Positions 54,112-63,183 of a stretch of 64,000 nt of DNA are shown here, piece by piece (within the stretch, counting starts at the first letter, position 1; each line of letters opens with the position of its first letter). The notes under the pieces are model-generated. The model was given only the letters and a program-made list of their open reading frames with translations. It had not been told where the DNA came from and did not search any database. The position numbers were made by a program, and so were the translations under genes. The stretch comes from Paenibacillus albicereus. GTDB taxonomy: Bacteria > Bacillota > Bacilli > Paenibacillales > Paenibacillaceae. The stretch covers positions 797,001 to 861,000 of the forward strand of contig NZ_CP051428.1 in assembly GCF_012676905.1 (NCBI RefSeq), in the 5' to 3' direction.

Positions 54112-54327
54112 ATGATGCGAAGCATTGGAATCCAGGTCTATGCCAACGTCCAGCGTGCCCGCTCTTTCCTGAGCAACCAGAAAGGCGCGCAGGCCATCGA
54201 GTACATCGGCATCGCGGCCGTGGCCGTCGTATTGATCATCGCGTTAATTTCCATGTTTGGAGATGGTGGGATTGCTACGAAGCTCAAGGAGAAGATTGAA
54301 GACTTCATCGACAAGATCAAGATCTAA
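54112..54327 (+). CDS. flp: Flp-type pilin
   Basis: 71 residues. AAAGGAGGTG lies upstream of the ATG. The Flp motif is visible: GAQAIEYIGIAAVAVVLIIA after a basic leader (VQRARSFLSNQK). Cleavage by the prepilin peptidase is expected near the Glu-Tyr motif. The mature part is mostly one hydrophobic helix followed by the amphipathic KLKEKIEDFIDKIKI tail. Confidence 0.93.
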   Translation: MMRSIGIQVYANVQRARSFLSNQKGAQAIEYIGIAAVAVVLIIALISMFGDGGIATKLKEKIEDFIDKIKI

Positions 54328-54742
54328 GGGCGGCTCGGGCGGACGAAAAGCGTTCCGCCCGCTTTTCCGTCCGCTGCGGGACGAGCGCGGCGCGCAAGCC
54401 ATCGAGTTCGTCGGCATCATCCCTCTATTCCTGCTCATGGTGCTCGTCGTCGTGCAGTTCGCGCTCGTCGGCATCACGGCCGTCGTGGCCAAGCAAGCCG
54501 CGATGGAAGGCGCGCGCGCCGCGATGGTCGCGGACGGCGCCGGTCCGTACTATGAAGAGGCGGTCCGCAATACGGCGGGCAGCTACAGCATCCGCGAAAT
54601 CTCCCGCTCCGAGAGCGGTGAATACGTGACCGTGCGTGTCGTGCTGGAGTCGCCGATGGTGACCGGCTCGCTGTTCGGCTCCGGCTGGGCGGTGCCCATA
54701 AGTACGCAGGTCACCGTCATGAAGGAAAAAGCGAACGAATAG
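54296..54742 (+). CDS. TadE-like pseudopilin
   Basis: 148 residues from TTG at 54296, overlapping the flp end; GTG at 54266 is an alternative. The start is uncertain because there is no ATG in frame. A basic N-terminus leads into RGAQAIEFVGIIPLFLLMVLVVV, the TadE-type processed helix, then a small soluble domain. It is probably a minor pilin of the Flp pilus. Confidence 0.85.
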   Translation: MKTSSTRSRSKGGSGGRKAFRPLFRPLRDERGAQAIEFVGIIPLFLLMVLVVVQFALVGITAVVAKQAAMEGARAAMVADGAGPYYEEAVRNTAGSYSIREISRSESGEYVTVRVVLESPMVTGSLFGSGWAVPISTQVTVMKEKANE

Positions 54743-54746
54743 GTTC

Positions 54747-56618
54747 ATGGAGGTGAGACGCATTCGAATCCGCAGCTGGACGCGCGCGTTGATCCTGCTG
54801 ACGCTGCTGCTCGGCGGCGCGGCGCATGCCGCAGCGCCTGTCATGGCGGAAGCGGACAGCGGCATCGGCACCGGCCTGGACTCGTATGAAATTCCGGACA
54901 AAGGCGGGGAGAAGCCGCCATCCTCGATCGAGGTCGCCGTGCCGGACGGCTCGACCGGATCGCCGGACTACAGCTCCGGCGACACCGCTAGTCCAGGACC
55001 GCCCGATCCGGGACGTACCGGGGATGGCGATGTCGATCCGGGAGATACGAACCCCGGCGGGACGAATCCAGGAGGAGCGAATCCCGGGGACACGAATCCC
55101 GGAGGAGCGAATCCCGGAGGAGCGAATCCCGGAGGAGCGAATCCAGGAGGAGCGAATCCCGGAGGAGCGAATCCAGGTGGAGCGAATCCCGGGGGTACGA
55201 ATCCAGATGGAACGAACCCAGATGGAACGAACCCAGATGGCACGAATCCGGATGGAACGAACCCGGACGGAACGGATCCGGGCGGCAGCAACCCCGGCGG
55301 CACGAACCCGGGCGGCACCGACCCGCCCGGATCGACAGGTCCGGGCGGGCCGCAGGATCCCGGCTCCGTCGACCCGGACGGTACGGATGACGGCGACACG
55401 AATCCCGGCGACACCGATCCTGGAGGGACCGATCCTGGAGGGACCGATCCCGGCAAGACCGATCCCGGGAGCACCGATCCCGGCGGCACGGACGCAGGCG
55501 GCGGCAAGCCGTGGTACCAGAGTTTATGGGACAATACCGTGCAGTTCGCCAAAGGCGCAGGCGGCGGCCTGCTCGGCGCGGCGATCGTCGTCGGCGTCGT
55601 CGTCGGCGTGGCGGCGATCATCGGCATCACGTTCGCGGCGCCGGTCATCATCGCCGCGCTCGTCGTCGGGGCGATCGCGGGCGGCATCTACGCGCTCGTG
55701 GCCGGAGACAGCTTCAGCTTCATCAAGTCGATCGGCATCGGCGGGATGGCGGCAGGCTTCGTCCTGACGCTCGGCCATGCCGGCGTCTTCGGCGCGGTGC
55801 GCGGCGGCATCCAGCTCATCCGCTCGGCCGGCCTCAAGTCCGCGCTGCGGACGGCTGGCTCCAGGATCGCAAGCTTCTCCAGATCGGCTCTGAGCAATCT
55901 CAAGAGCGGCTTCCTGAATCTGGTGAAGCATCCCGTGGCGGCGGTGAAGAGCACGCTGACGTCCAAGACGTTCCAGTTCAGCGCGGCTGTCAACATGGTG
56001 ATGAATATGGGCATTAAGATGACGTTCGAGGGGAAGCTGCCGACCGTAGGAGAGGTCGGCATCATGGCAGTCGAAAGCTTCGCGGGCGCGCTCATCTTCG
56101 ACCGAGTAGGCGATGCCCTTGGCGCGGCGGCGCGTAGTCCGCTCGGAAAAAGGGTAGCAGCGACCGTTTCCCAGACGTTCGAGAACGTCATGGTCGCGCT
56201 GGCGAAGCCGAAGGAGAAGCTGGATCCTGAGACAGCGGCGGCATCCGGCTTTTTCAAAGGCTTCGTGCTGCAGAGCCTTTTCGGCGGCCGCCTCAACCGG
56301 CTGCGTACCGAGCAGAACATCGGCACCGCATTTTCCGATCTAGGCGGGCGCACCGTCGACACGGTCGTGCCGAATCGCAGCCGGACGATCACCAATGTCG
56401 AGCTGAACCGCATCTGGAACGATACGGCGAACACCAACAACATCAATCGCTGGGATCATAGCGGCAATCAGGTGACCCAGCGTCAGCTCGACCAGCTGCA
56501 GGGCAATCAGGACGCGCTCGACCGGCTCCAGAGCCGCGAGTCCTCGTTGCAGGAGGCGGTCGAAGTCGGCAGCGACGAGGCCATCAAGCAAGGCAGTTCG
56601 CAACTGAACAAAAATTGA
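54747..56618 (+). CDS. Secreted repeat protein with a toxin-like C-terminal region (unknown)
   Basis: 623 residues. A signal peptide (~1-33, ends near VMAEA) is followed by an acidic/Pro/Gly stretch, then about 45 five-residue repeats of NPGGA/NPDGT/DPGGT type (~95-245). A Gly/Ala/Val-rich hydrophobic region (~265-350) holds two or three membrane-spanning stretches, followed by a helical region (~350-500) and a Gln/Asn-rich C-terminus (~500-623). The overall plan (repeats, hydrophobic segment, small C-terminal domain) recalls polymorphic toxins but no known toxin motif is seen. GGAGGTG lies just after the ATG rather than before it. Context: inside the Tad locus. Confidence 0.75.
   Translation: MEVRRIRIRSWTRALILLTLLLGGAAHAAAPVMAEADSGIGTGLDSYEIPDKGGEKPPSSIEVAVPDGSTGSPDYSSGDTASPGPPDPGRTGDGDVDPGDTNPGGTNPGGANPGDTNPGGANPGGANPGGANPGGANPGGANPGGANPGGTNPDGTNPDGTNPDGTNPDGTNPDGTDPGGSNPGGTNPGGTDPPGSTGPGGPQDPGSVDPDGTDDGDTNPGDTDPGGTDPGGTDPGKTDPGSTDPGGTDAGGGKPWYQSLWDNTVQFAKGAGGGLLGAAIVVGVVVGVAAIIGITFAAPVIIAALVVGAIAGGIYALVAGDSFSFIKSIGIGGMAAGFVLTLGHAGVFGAVRGGIQLIRSAGLKSALRTAGSRIASFSRSALSNLKSGFLNLVKHPVAAVKSTLTSKTFQFSAAVNMVMNMGIKMTFEGKLPTVGEVGIMAVESFAGALIFDRVGDALGAAARSPLGKRVAATVSQTFENVMVALAKPKEKLDPETAAASGFFKGFVLQSLFGGRLNRLRTEQNIGTAFSDLGGRTVDTVVPNRSRTITNVELNRIWNDTANTNNINRWDHSGNQVTQRQLDQLQGNQDALDRLQSRESSLQEAVEVGSDEAIKQGSSQLNKN
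55045..55340 (+). repeat. 15-bp-type tandem repeat encoding NPGGA/NPDGT pentapeptides
   Basis: In-frame units such as GGAGGAGCGAATCCC, with TNPDG variants downstream. Units are nearly identical in the middle, indicating recent expansion. Confidence 0.85.
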
Positions 56619-56637
56619 ACTGGAAAGGAATCTTTCC

Positions 56638-56934
56638 ATGATCGATAGAATGAAGCGCATGGACGAGAAGAAGTTGACCAAGGCGATGCTAGCAGCCAAT
56701 ATTTTTTTCATCGCGGGCTGCTTTCTAATCGCTTATCTAGGCGGCAACCATGATTACATTGATTTTGGGACGGGAGTCTGGCTGTTTCTACTGTTCTTCC
56801 TGCCGGCGTTTGCCGTCATGATCCTCATGTACATCCGCGGCGACGCGCAGACGCGCCGGGCATACCTTATCCGGATCGTGCTGGCCGTCGTCGTGTTCGG
56901 GGGCCTCAACCTGTACCGCTACTATATGAACTGA
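56638..56934 (+). CDS. Small three-helix membrane protein (possible immunity-like partner)
   Basis: 98 residues directly after the repeat protein (19 bp between stop and start). Three hydrophobic stretches: MLAANIFFIAGCFLIAYLGG, VWLFLLFFLPAFAVMILMYI and YLIRIVLAVVVFGGLNLY. Position and size fit an immunity protein for the preceding toxin-like product, but there is no sequence proof. GGAAAGG upstream. Family not recognised. Confidence 0.6.
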   Translation: MIDRMKRMDEKKLTKAMLAANIFFIAGCFLIAYLGGNHDYIDFGTGVWLFLLFFLPAFAVMILMYIRGDAQTRRAYLIRIVLAVVVFGGLNLYRYYMN

Positions 56935-56980
56935 TATCGACCACCCGGCTGCTTGAAGCCGGAAGAAAGGCTGTGAAACG

Positions 56981-58420
56981 ATGAAGCCATCTCTCCCCGG
57001 AAAGGCCGCGGCCCTGCTGCTGCTTACCGGCCTGGCCGCCGCAGCCTGCTCCGACCAGGGCGGCGATCCGCCATCTCCAGCGCCGTCCGCGACCGCGTCT
57101 CCGGCGGCCACGGACGGTCCGGCCGGCACGCCGGAGCCGTCGGCTTCCATAGCCCCGGCATCCGTCGCCGTCACGGACATCGGCGGCCACAAGTTCCGCG
57201 AGCAGATCGTCAAGCTGCTCGAGACCGGGCTCGCGACGCCCTCCTCAGGAGGCTTGTTCGAGCCGTCCGCACCTGTCACGAAGGGCGATTTCCTGCGCTG
57301 GATGACCGCTTATGACGACAAGGGCATCGCCGATGCGGATCCGTCCACGCCGACGTTCCCGGATGTCGGTCCTGACAGCCCGGATTACGGATGGGTCGAA
57401 GGCCTCGCAGCCGCAGGTCGGCTCGGCGCCGAGCCGGGCAAGCCTTTGAACCTGGAGGGGCCGCTGCAGCGCGGCGAGCTGGCGCGGCTCTGGGCCTGGT
57501 ACCAGGATCGGACGGCCGTCAAGTCGGCCGAACGCGACCGGCTTTACGCCGAGGTGCTGATCGGCAGCCGCGACGACCGCAAGGAGATTCCGGAGCCCTA
57601 CATCCGCGCCGTCGCGCACTATGCCTCCCTGGATGACGGAAAGCCTTACCTTCGGACGTTCGGCGATACGTCCCGACTGGCTGCGGAAGCGCTCGTCAGC
57701 CGCTCGCAGGCGGCCTACTGGATCGTCGAGAACGCGGGCGAGGAGTCGGACGGAGACGACTTCGCGCCCCCTCCACGGAAGGTGCAGGTCGAGGTGCAAG
57801 GGGGGGACGAGAACGAGCCGGCTGCGGGCGCTCCTTCCGATATCGCCGGCCACAAGCGCGAAGCCGCCGTCGCCAAGCTGGCGGGCCAGGTCGCCGGCGT
57901 CCTGGACGAGTCGGGAGCTTTCCGCCCGGACGAGGCGATCCTGCGCGCCGAGTTCATCCGCTGGATGGCGGCTTATGACGACAAAGGCGTCATCCCGTTC
58001 CGCGCGCCGGAGCCGACCTACTCCGACGTCAAGCCGGAGGACGAAGGCTACGAGCTGGTGGAGGGCCTGACGCAGGCCGGCATCATCTCGGGCTTCCCCG
58101 ACGGCACGATGCGGCTGTCGGAGCCGCTCACGCGCGAGCAGCTGACCGTGCTGTGGGGCTGGTACCAGCGATACGGCCTTGTCGTCAAGCCGCTGGCGAC
58201 CGAGGTGTCCGAGGTCAATCTGCGGAAGTTCGAGGATCGGGACAAGGTCGGAAAGATCTTCCTCGGCGGAGTGCAAGCCTACGTGAGCTCGAACTGGGAC
58301 GTCCCGCCTTACCTGGATACGTTCGGAGCGGACAAGAAGCTGGAGCCGCAGAAGCCGGTCACCCGTGCCGAGGCCGCCTACTGGATCACGCAGAATGCCG
58401 AAGTCGAGGCAGAGGACTGA
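56981..58420 (+). CDS. SLH-domain lipoprotein
   Basis: 479 residues. Lipobox GLAAAACSDQ, then a Pro/Ser/Ala linker (~25-65). Two long regions each hold SLH-like modules: DIGGHKFREQIVKLLETGL and FPDVGPDSPDYGWVEGLAAAG (~65-270), then DIAGHKREAAVAKLAGQ and YSDVKPEDEGYELVEGLTQAGIISG (~285-400). A third module is in the C-terminal part. SLH domains bind pyruvylated wall polymers, so the protein probably ties the membrane or pilus machinery to the wall. Located within the Tad locus. Confidence 0.88.
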   Translation: MKPSLPGKAAALLLLTGLAAAACSDQGGDPPSPAPSATASPAATDGPAGTPEPSASIAPASVAVTDIGGHKFREQIVKLLETGLATPSSGGLFEPSAPVTKGDFLRWMTAYDDKGIADADPSTPTFPDVGPDSPDYGWVEGLAAAGRLGAEPGKPLNLEGPLQRGELARLWAWYQDRTAVKSAERDRLYAEVLIGSRDDRKEIPEPYIRAVAHYASLDDGKPYLRTFGDTSRLAAEALVSRSQAAYWIVENAGEESDGDDFAPPPRKVQVEVQGGDENEPAAGAPSDIAGHKREAAVAKLAGQVAGVLDESGAFRPDEAILRAEFIRWMAAYDDKGVIPFRAPEPTYSDVKPEDEGYELVEGLTQAGIISGFPDGTMRLSEPLTREQLTVLWGWYQRYGLVVKPLATEVSEVNLRKFEDRDKVGKIFLGGVQAYVSSNWDVPPYLDTFGADKKLEPQKPVTRAEAAYWITQNAEVEAED

Positions 58421-58421
58421 A

Positions 58422-59240
58422 GTGGCCGCGCTCGATGGATGGCGGCGCGGTCGGCTAGGACGGCTGCTGCGCGACGAGAGGGGCGGCATGTCGCTGCTCG
58501 GCATCGGCATGATGGCGATGTTCATCCTGCTCGCGATTTACCTGTTCTATTTCTACACCGTCTTCATCGAAAAACGGCAGGCGCAGAACGTCGCGGACGC
58601 GGCGGCGTTGGCGGCCGTGGAGACGATCCGTCAGCTGTACGAGGAGGCGCTGAAGGAGGAAGCGGGCGATCAGGCGCGCAAGCTGCATGAAGGCGAGATC
58701 GAGGCGCGGAGAACGCCCGAGCCGACGCCGACTCCCGAGCCGACGCCGAGCGCGCCGGCGGGAGGACTGCCGGGCTCGACCGCCACGCCGACGCCGACTC
58801 CAACGCCGAGCGCTCCGCCTTCCGAACGGAGCGAATTCGCCGACGGGCGGCTCTATGACGAAATCGTCGAGGACGAGCGGTTCCGCGATGACGGATGGCT
58901 GTCGGACAACTGGATGCGCATCGTCCGGGAGCGTTACTTCGCCGCCTCCTTCACCGCCTCGCGCAACGGCGACCTGCTCTACGACACCGTCAAGCGGCAG
59001 TCGGGCCGCATCAGCGCGGCCGCTCGCGAGACGGCGCGGCTCAACGAAGGCTTGCCGAACGGCGGACTCGAGTTCCCGTACGAACGCAAGCCGAAGTTCC
59101 GGCTGGATTCGGGGCGCACGCTCAGCCTGGAAACGATCGGCGTCCGCAGCGACCTGACCGCTCGCGCCGCAGCCGCGCTCGGCTCCAAGGAGATTCCGAT
59201 CGACGTCAGCAGCAAGGTGCCGATGATGATTTACTGGTAG
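58422..59240 (+). CDS. TadE/TadG-like pilus protein
   Basis: 272 residues from GTG at 58422, right after the SLH gene stop. A basic N-terminus leads to a single membrane helix (MSLLGIGMMAMFILLAIYLFYF), followed by RQAQNVADAAALAAVETIR, which matches the TadG N-terminal region. A Thr/Pro-rich linker (~105-150) and a soluble domain (~150-272) follow. It is probably a minor pilin-like or anchor protein closing the operon. Confidence 0.8.
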   Translation: MAALDGWRRGRLGRLLRDERGGMSLLGIGMMAMFILLAIYLFYFYTVFIEKRQAQNVADAAALAAVETIRQLYEEALKEEAGDQARKLHEGEIEARRTPEPTPTPEPTPSAPAGGLPGSTATPTPTPTPSAPPSERSEFADGRLYDEIVEDERFRDDGWLSDNWMRIVRERYFAASFTASRNGDLLYDTVKRQSGRISAAARETARLNEGLPNGGLEFPYERKPKFRLDSGRTLSLETIGVRSDLTARAAAALGSKEIPIDVSSKVPMMIYW

Positions 59241-59290
59241 GCGGCGGTAGGCTAGGCCCGCTCTGCGGAGCGGCGCCGTCGATGCAGGCA

Positions 59291-59331
59291 AGCACCCTGG
59301 AAGCGCTCAGCCGCCTCCAGGGTGCTTTTTT
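59291..59331 (+). terminator. Terminator of the Tad locus
   Basis: AGCACCCTGGA / TCCAGGGTGCT followed by a T-run. Confidence 0.9.
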
Positions 59332-59459
59332 CATCCGGGGAAGGCGTTGGAGATCCAAGGCCATGTGAAATAATGGGAATCGACCTGAAATCCGATGCCT
59401 AGGAACGCCTGTCCCATCCTGCTACGCTGAAGGGGAGAGGGGCTGATTGCGGCAGAAAT

Positions 59460-59473
59460 TGAAAGCGTTTCCT
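59460..59473 (+). promoter_or_regulatory. cre-like site before the GH81 gene
   Basis: TGAAAGCGTTTCCT agrees with the cre consensus except at the right end. It sits 41 bp before the ATG. Carbon repression of a secreted glucanase is expected. Confidence 0.5.
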
Positions 59474-59513
59474 AAAACGGCTCGATCTCCATCCTATTCC
59501 CGCAAGGAGGAAC

Positions 59514-62120
59514 ATGATGAACAAACGATTCGCCTGGCTGCTCCTGCTCAGCCTGCTCGCCACGGTCGCCGTCCCGGCCGGAGCGGCCACTGCCTATAGC
59601 GGCGAGGTCGCGCTCGGCGCGGGCTCGTACTCGACGGTGCTGCCGCCCGGAGCGGTCAACGTGCAAAGCCAGATCTACAAGACGGGCAACGTCACCGGAG
59701 CGATGCCGACCAACGACTGGTGGAGCAACCTCGCCTGGGACACGTACTCGGAAGCCCAGTACCCTCATCCGCTGGCCATGAAGAACGGCTCCGGCGGCAT
59801 CCGCATCTATTATCCGGGCAACCGGATCACGGCCAATTCGAGCTGCGTCTGCGGCTGGATCAACGACATCCACGACTTCACGGTCGGACACTCGGCCGTC
59901 GCGAGCTTCCCGGACGCCAAGGTCGACGGCTTCAGCGACTGGTTCGTCAAAGCCCAGTACAAGAGCGGCGCGAACGAGATGAACGTCAGCTACGGCCACG
60001 GCTCGCCTTATGTGTATTTCACATACGCGGGCGGCAGCCCGAAGATCAGCTTCTACGATACGCCGACGATCTGGTCCGGCAACGCCTCGACGCCGGTGCT
60101 CGGCATCACGGTCGCGGGCGCGCATTATGGCCTGTTCGGCGCGAGCGGCACGACGTGGAGCGGCATCGGCGGCAAGACGCTGACGAACAGCGGGACGACC
60201 TACTTCTCCGTCGCGGCGCTGCCGGACAACTCGGCGGCGACCCTGTCGAAGTTCGCCCAGTATGCCTACTCGCATGTGACGGGCACGACGGCCAGCTACT
60301 CGTACAATGCCTCTGCCAGCGAGGTGACGACGACGTACGCGTTCACGACGCAGGCCAAGCAGGGCACGCAGACGGGCACGCTGTTCGCGCTGTACCCGCA
60401 TCAGTGGAAAAACAGCAGCACGCCGCTCACCTCCTACACCTACAACTCCGTACGCGGGCAGATGAAGGTCGGGGAAGGGAGCTCGTTCCAGACGAAGATG
60501 AAGTATTACGGAGTATTACCGAGTCTTCCGGATAAGGGCTCCTACAACCGCCAGCAGCTGCAGCAGTACGTCGACCAGGCGGAGGCCGAGACGTATGCCG
60601 GCGACGGCGACACGTACTGGATCGGCAAGCGCCTCGGCAAGCTCGCCTCGCTCGCTCCGATCGCCGACCAGGTCGGCGACACGACGGCGGCGAACAAGTT
60701 CCGCAGCGAGATCAAGACGATCCTGCAGAGCTGGTTCAAGTCGAGCGACAGCGCCGGCAACCTGAAATCGTCCCAACTGTTCTACTACAACAACACCTGG
60801 GGCACGGTCATCGGCTACCCGGCCAGCTACGGCTCGAACAACGAGCTGAACGACCATCATTTCCACTACGGCTACTTCATCAAGGCGGCCGCCGAGATCG
60901 CCCGCGTGGACAAGGCTTGGGCGGCGCAGTGGGGCCCGATGGTCAACCTGCTCATCCGCGACATCGCGAGCAGCAGCCGCACCGACTCGATGTTCCCTTA
61001 CTTGCGCAACTTCGATCCGTACGCGGGCCACTCGTGGGCGGCCGGCCATGCTCGATTCGGCGACGGCAACAACAACGAATCCTCCTCCGAGGGCATGAAC
61101 GCCTGGGCGGGCATGATCCTGTGGGGCCAGGCGACCGGCGATACGGCCGCGCGCGACACGGGCATCTACCTGTACACGACCGAGATGAACGCGATCAACG
61201 AATACTGGTTCGACGTCAACAACCAGAACCGTCCGGCAGGATTCACGCGCTCCACGGCGAGCATGGTGTGGGGCGGCAAGACCGTCGGCGACGGCACCTG
61301 GTGGACCGGCAATCCGGAAGAGGTGCACGGCATCAACTGGCTGCCCTTCACCGGCGCCTCGCTTTACCTGACGCAGTATCCGGACTACACGACGCGCAAC
61401 TACAACGCGCTGGTGTCGGAGAACGGCGGTACGAGCTTCGACGCGTGGGAGGACCTGATCTACATGTACCGCGCGATCTCGAATCCCGGCGAAGCCAAAA
61501 GCTTCTGGACCTCGCGCGGCGGCGCGCTATCGGCCGAAGCGGGCAACTCCAAGGCGTTCGCGTACCACTGGATCTACAATCTGGACGCGATCGGCAACCA
61601 GGACCGCACGGTCACGGCCAATACGCCGGCCTATGCCGTATTCAACAAGAACGGCGTGAAGACGTACACCGCCTACAACCTGACGAACTCGGCGATCACG
61701 GTGACGTTCTCCGACGGCAAGACGCTGAGCGTGCCGGCGAACGGCTCGGCGACGGAAGGCGCGGGCGGCAGCATTCCTACGCCTACTCCAACGCCGACGC
61801 CAACCCCGACGGCCACGCCAACACCGACTCCGACCCCTCCGGCAGGTCAGACGTACACGCATGCGGACTTCACGGCTACCGTAACGAAGAGCGGCTCCTC
61901 GGAGTCGATCTCGTTCACGCCCAAAACCGCAGCGGCTTACGTGGATGTCCACTATCTCGTGAACGGCGCGAACCAGCAGAACGTGCGCATGGTCAAGAAC
62001 GGCTCGGCCTGGACGCACACGATCCAGGGGCTGACCTCCGGGCAGGCCATCGAGCTGTGGTTCACGTACGAGAAAGGCGGCCCGCAGTACGATTCGCCGC
62101 ATTATACGTACACGCATTGA
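59514..62120 (+). CDS. Secreted GH81 endo-beta-1,3-glucanase with CBM56-like domain
   Basis: 868 residues. Signal peptide to ~25 (AGAATA). The GH81 body (~30-740) contains PTNDWWSNLAW, the catalytic region NELNDHHFHYGYFIKAA (Asp) and NNNESSSEGMNAWAGM (Glu). A Thr/Pro linker (~755-785) leads to a C-terminal ~85-residue domain (YTHADFTATVTKSGSSES ...) resembling CBM56, known to bind beta-1,3-glucan. The enzyme degrades laminarin or fungal cell-wall glucan outside the cell. AAGGAGG lies upstream. Confidence 0.93.
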   Translation: MMNKRFAWLLLLSLLATVAVPAGAATAYSGEVALGAGSYSTVLPPGAVNVQSQIYKTGNVTGAMPTNDWWSNLAWDTYSEAQYPHPLAMKNGSGGIRIYYPGNRITANSSCVCGWINDIHDFTVGHSAVASFPDAKVDGFSDWFVKAQYKSGANEMNVSYGHGSPYVYFTYAGGSPKISFYDTPTIWSGNASTPVLGITVAGAHYGLFGASGTTWSGIGGKTLTNSGTTYFSVAALPDNSAATLSKFAQYAYSHVTGTTASYSYNASASEVTTTYAFTTQAKQGTQTGTLFALYPHQWKNSSTPLTSYTYNSVRGQMKVGEGSSFQTKMKYYGVLPSLPDKGSYNRQQLQQYVDQAEAETYAGDGDTYWIGKRLGKLASLAPIADQVGDTTAANKFRSEIKTILQSWFKSSDSAGNLKSSQLFYYNNTWGTVIGYPASYGSNNELNDHHFHYGYFIKAAAEIARVDKAWAAQWGPMVNLLIRDIASSSRTDSMFPYLRNFDPYAGHSWAAGHARFGDGNNNESSSEGMNAWAGMILWGQATGDTAARDTGIYLYTTEMNAINEYWFDVNNQNRPAGFTRSTASMVWGGKTVGDGTWWTGNPEEVHGINWLPFTGASLYLTQYPDYTTRNYNALVSENGGTSFDAWEDLIYMYRAISNPGEAKSFWTSRGGALSAEAGNSKAFAYHWIYNLDAIGNQDRTVTANTPAYAVFNKNGVKTYTAYNLTNSAITVTFSDGKTLSVPANGSATEGAGGSIPTPTPTPTPTPTATPTPTPTPPAGQTYTHADFTATVTKSGSSESISFTPKTAAAYVDVHYLVNGANQQNVRMVKNGSAWTHTIQGLTSGQAIELWFTYEKGGPQYDSPHYTYTH

Positions 62121-62164
62121 GCGGGAGGCTCCCGCCGCTCCCTGATTGGAGGCGGGAGGGAAGA

Positions 62165-62214
62165 TAAAAAAAAGGACAACTCGGCTTGGTGCCGGGTTGT
62201 CCTTTTTTTTGTTT
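62165..62214 (+). terminator. Terminator of the GH81 gene
   Basis: AAAGGACAACTCGGC / GCCGGGTTGTCCTTT with long A- and T-runs. Confidence 0.92.
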
Positions 62215-62248
62215 TCTGGGGTAGACGGAAACTGAGGGTGGAGTAGGA

Positions 62249-62280
62249 GTTGAATTTATGCCTCTCGATAGGGAGCGACC
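62249..62280 (-). repeat. Degenerate CRISPR repeat at the distal end
   Basis: Only partly matches the repeat (GTTGAATTTATG ... GGGAGCGAC). It is separated from the next degenerate repeat by just 3-4 bp instead of a spacer. Confidence 0.55.
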
Positions 62281-62283
62281 GAT

Positions 62284-62784
62284 GTTTAAATCCACAACAT
62301 CCATGTGGGAGCGACCACGTTGCAAATTCCGAGTCATTGACCGCCTGCCAAGTTTCAATCCACGCTCTCCATGCGGAGAGCGACAAAGTGACGGTGAGCT
62401 AAGATGGCCTTCCTCAGCGCGTTTCAATCCACGCTCCCGGAGAGCGACGCAGCCGGCACCCGCGCCGACCGCGAAGAAGTATTGTTTCAATCCACGCTCT
62501 CCATGCGGAGAGCGACCATAGGTTTTCTTGTTCTGCATTTTCGCATCCCAGTTTCAATCCACGCTCTCCATGCGGAGAGCGACCGCCACCGGGCCGCTTT
62601 TTGTACACGCCCAGCGGTTTCAATCCACGCTCTCCATGCGGAGAGCGACAATAGCGTCGTGATGTCGTCCAGCCGATACGGCAGTTTCAATCCACGCTCT
62701 CCATGCGGAGAGCGACGGTGCCAGTCATCGCCCAATTGGCGGGAACGGGTGGTTTCAATCCACGCTCTCGATGCGGAGAGCGAC
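62284..62784 (-). CRISPR. CRISPR array, type I-C-like repeats, 8 units
   Basis: 33-bp repeats, on the plus strand GTTTCAATCCACGCTCTCC ... GGAGAGCGAC. Seven good copies start at 62352, 62421, 62484, 62551, 62617, 62684 and 62752, after one diverged copy at 62284. Spacers are 33-36 bp. The copy at 62421 lacks 5 bp in its centre, and the last copy has one loop change. In type I-C arrays the transcribed strand reads GTCGC...GGATTGAAAC, so the array runs on the minus strand. The leader is on the right (after 62784) and the degenerate trailer on the left. No cas gene lies within the visible flank. Confidence 0.93.
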
Positions 62785-62900
62785 GGCGAAAAGAAGGCTT
62801 TCATACTTTTCTCGTATGAAAAACACTCTATTTCCAACTAAATAGATATATAATAATACTTGATATAAATTTGAGACTATGATTTTGAATCAATTTCGAC
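62785..62900 (-). promoter_or_regulatory. Probable CRISPR leader
   Basis: AT-rich stretch next to the leader-side repeat; TATTATATAT-like boxes on the minus strand could serve the array promoter. Confidence 0.5.
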
Positions 62901-62909
62901 AAATTTCGA

Positions 62910-62954
62910 GGTGCGAATCCCCCGGGGTTTTCATGGGAGCTTGGCATTCGCACC
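62910..62954. promoter_or_regulatory. Hairpin upstream of the CRISPR leader
   Basis: GGTGCGAAT / ATTCGCACC flank a segment containing CCCCCGGGG. Function unknown; it may be a leader element or an old terminator. Confidence 0.4.
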
Positions 62955-63183
62955 AGCTACATTCTTTACGTATAATCATAATTCATCTTCAATTTTCTGC
63001 CAATGAAATTCGGAAAAAACGGACGATACTCATCAAAATTTTCCAGTCTTAGTGAAAATCCAGCAAAAATATTTGTTCGCATAGGGAATTTTCGATGTAG
63101 GTCTACCGGCATCTTTCGGTATGCTGCTATAGACCTGCTCACCTATTTAGCAACGACTGAAGGTAAAGGCAGGAGGAAGGTGC

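Noticed and set aside
62823-63180. cas genes next to the CRISPR leader
   Set aside because: No frame here shows Cas1, Cas2 or other cas motifs; only the short cas6-like start at 63184 was kept, as tentative.
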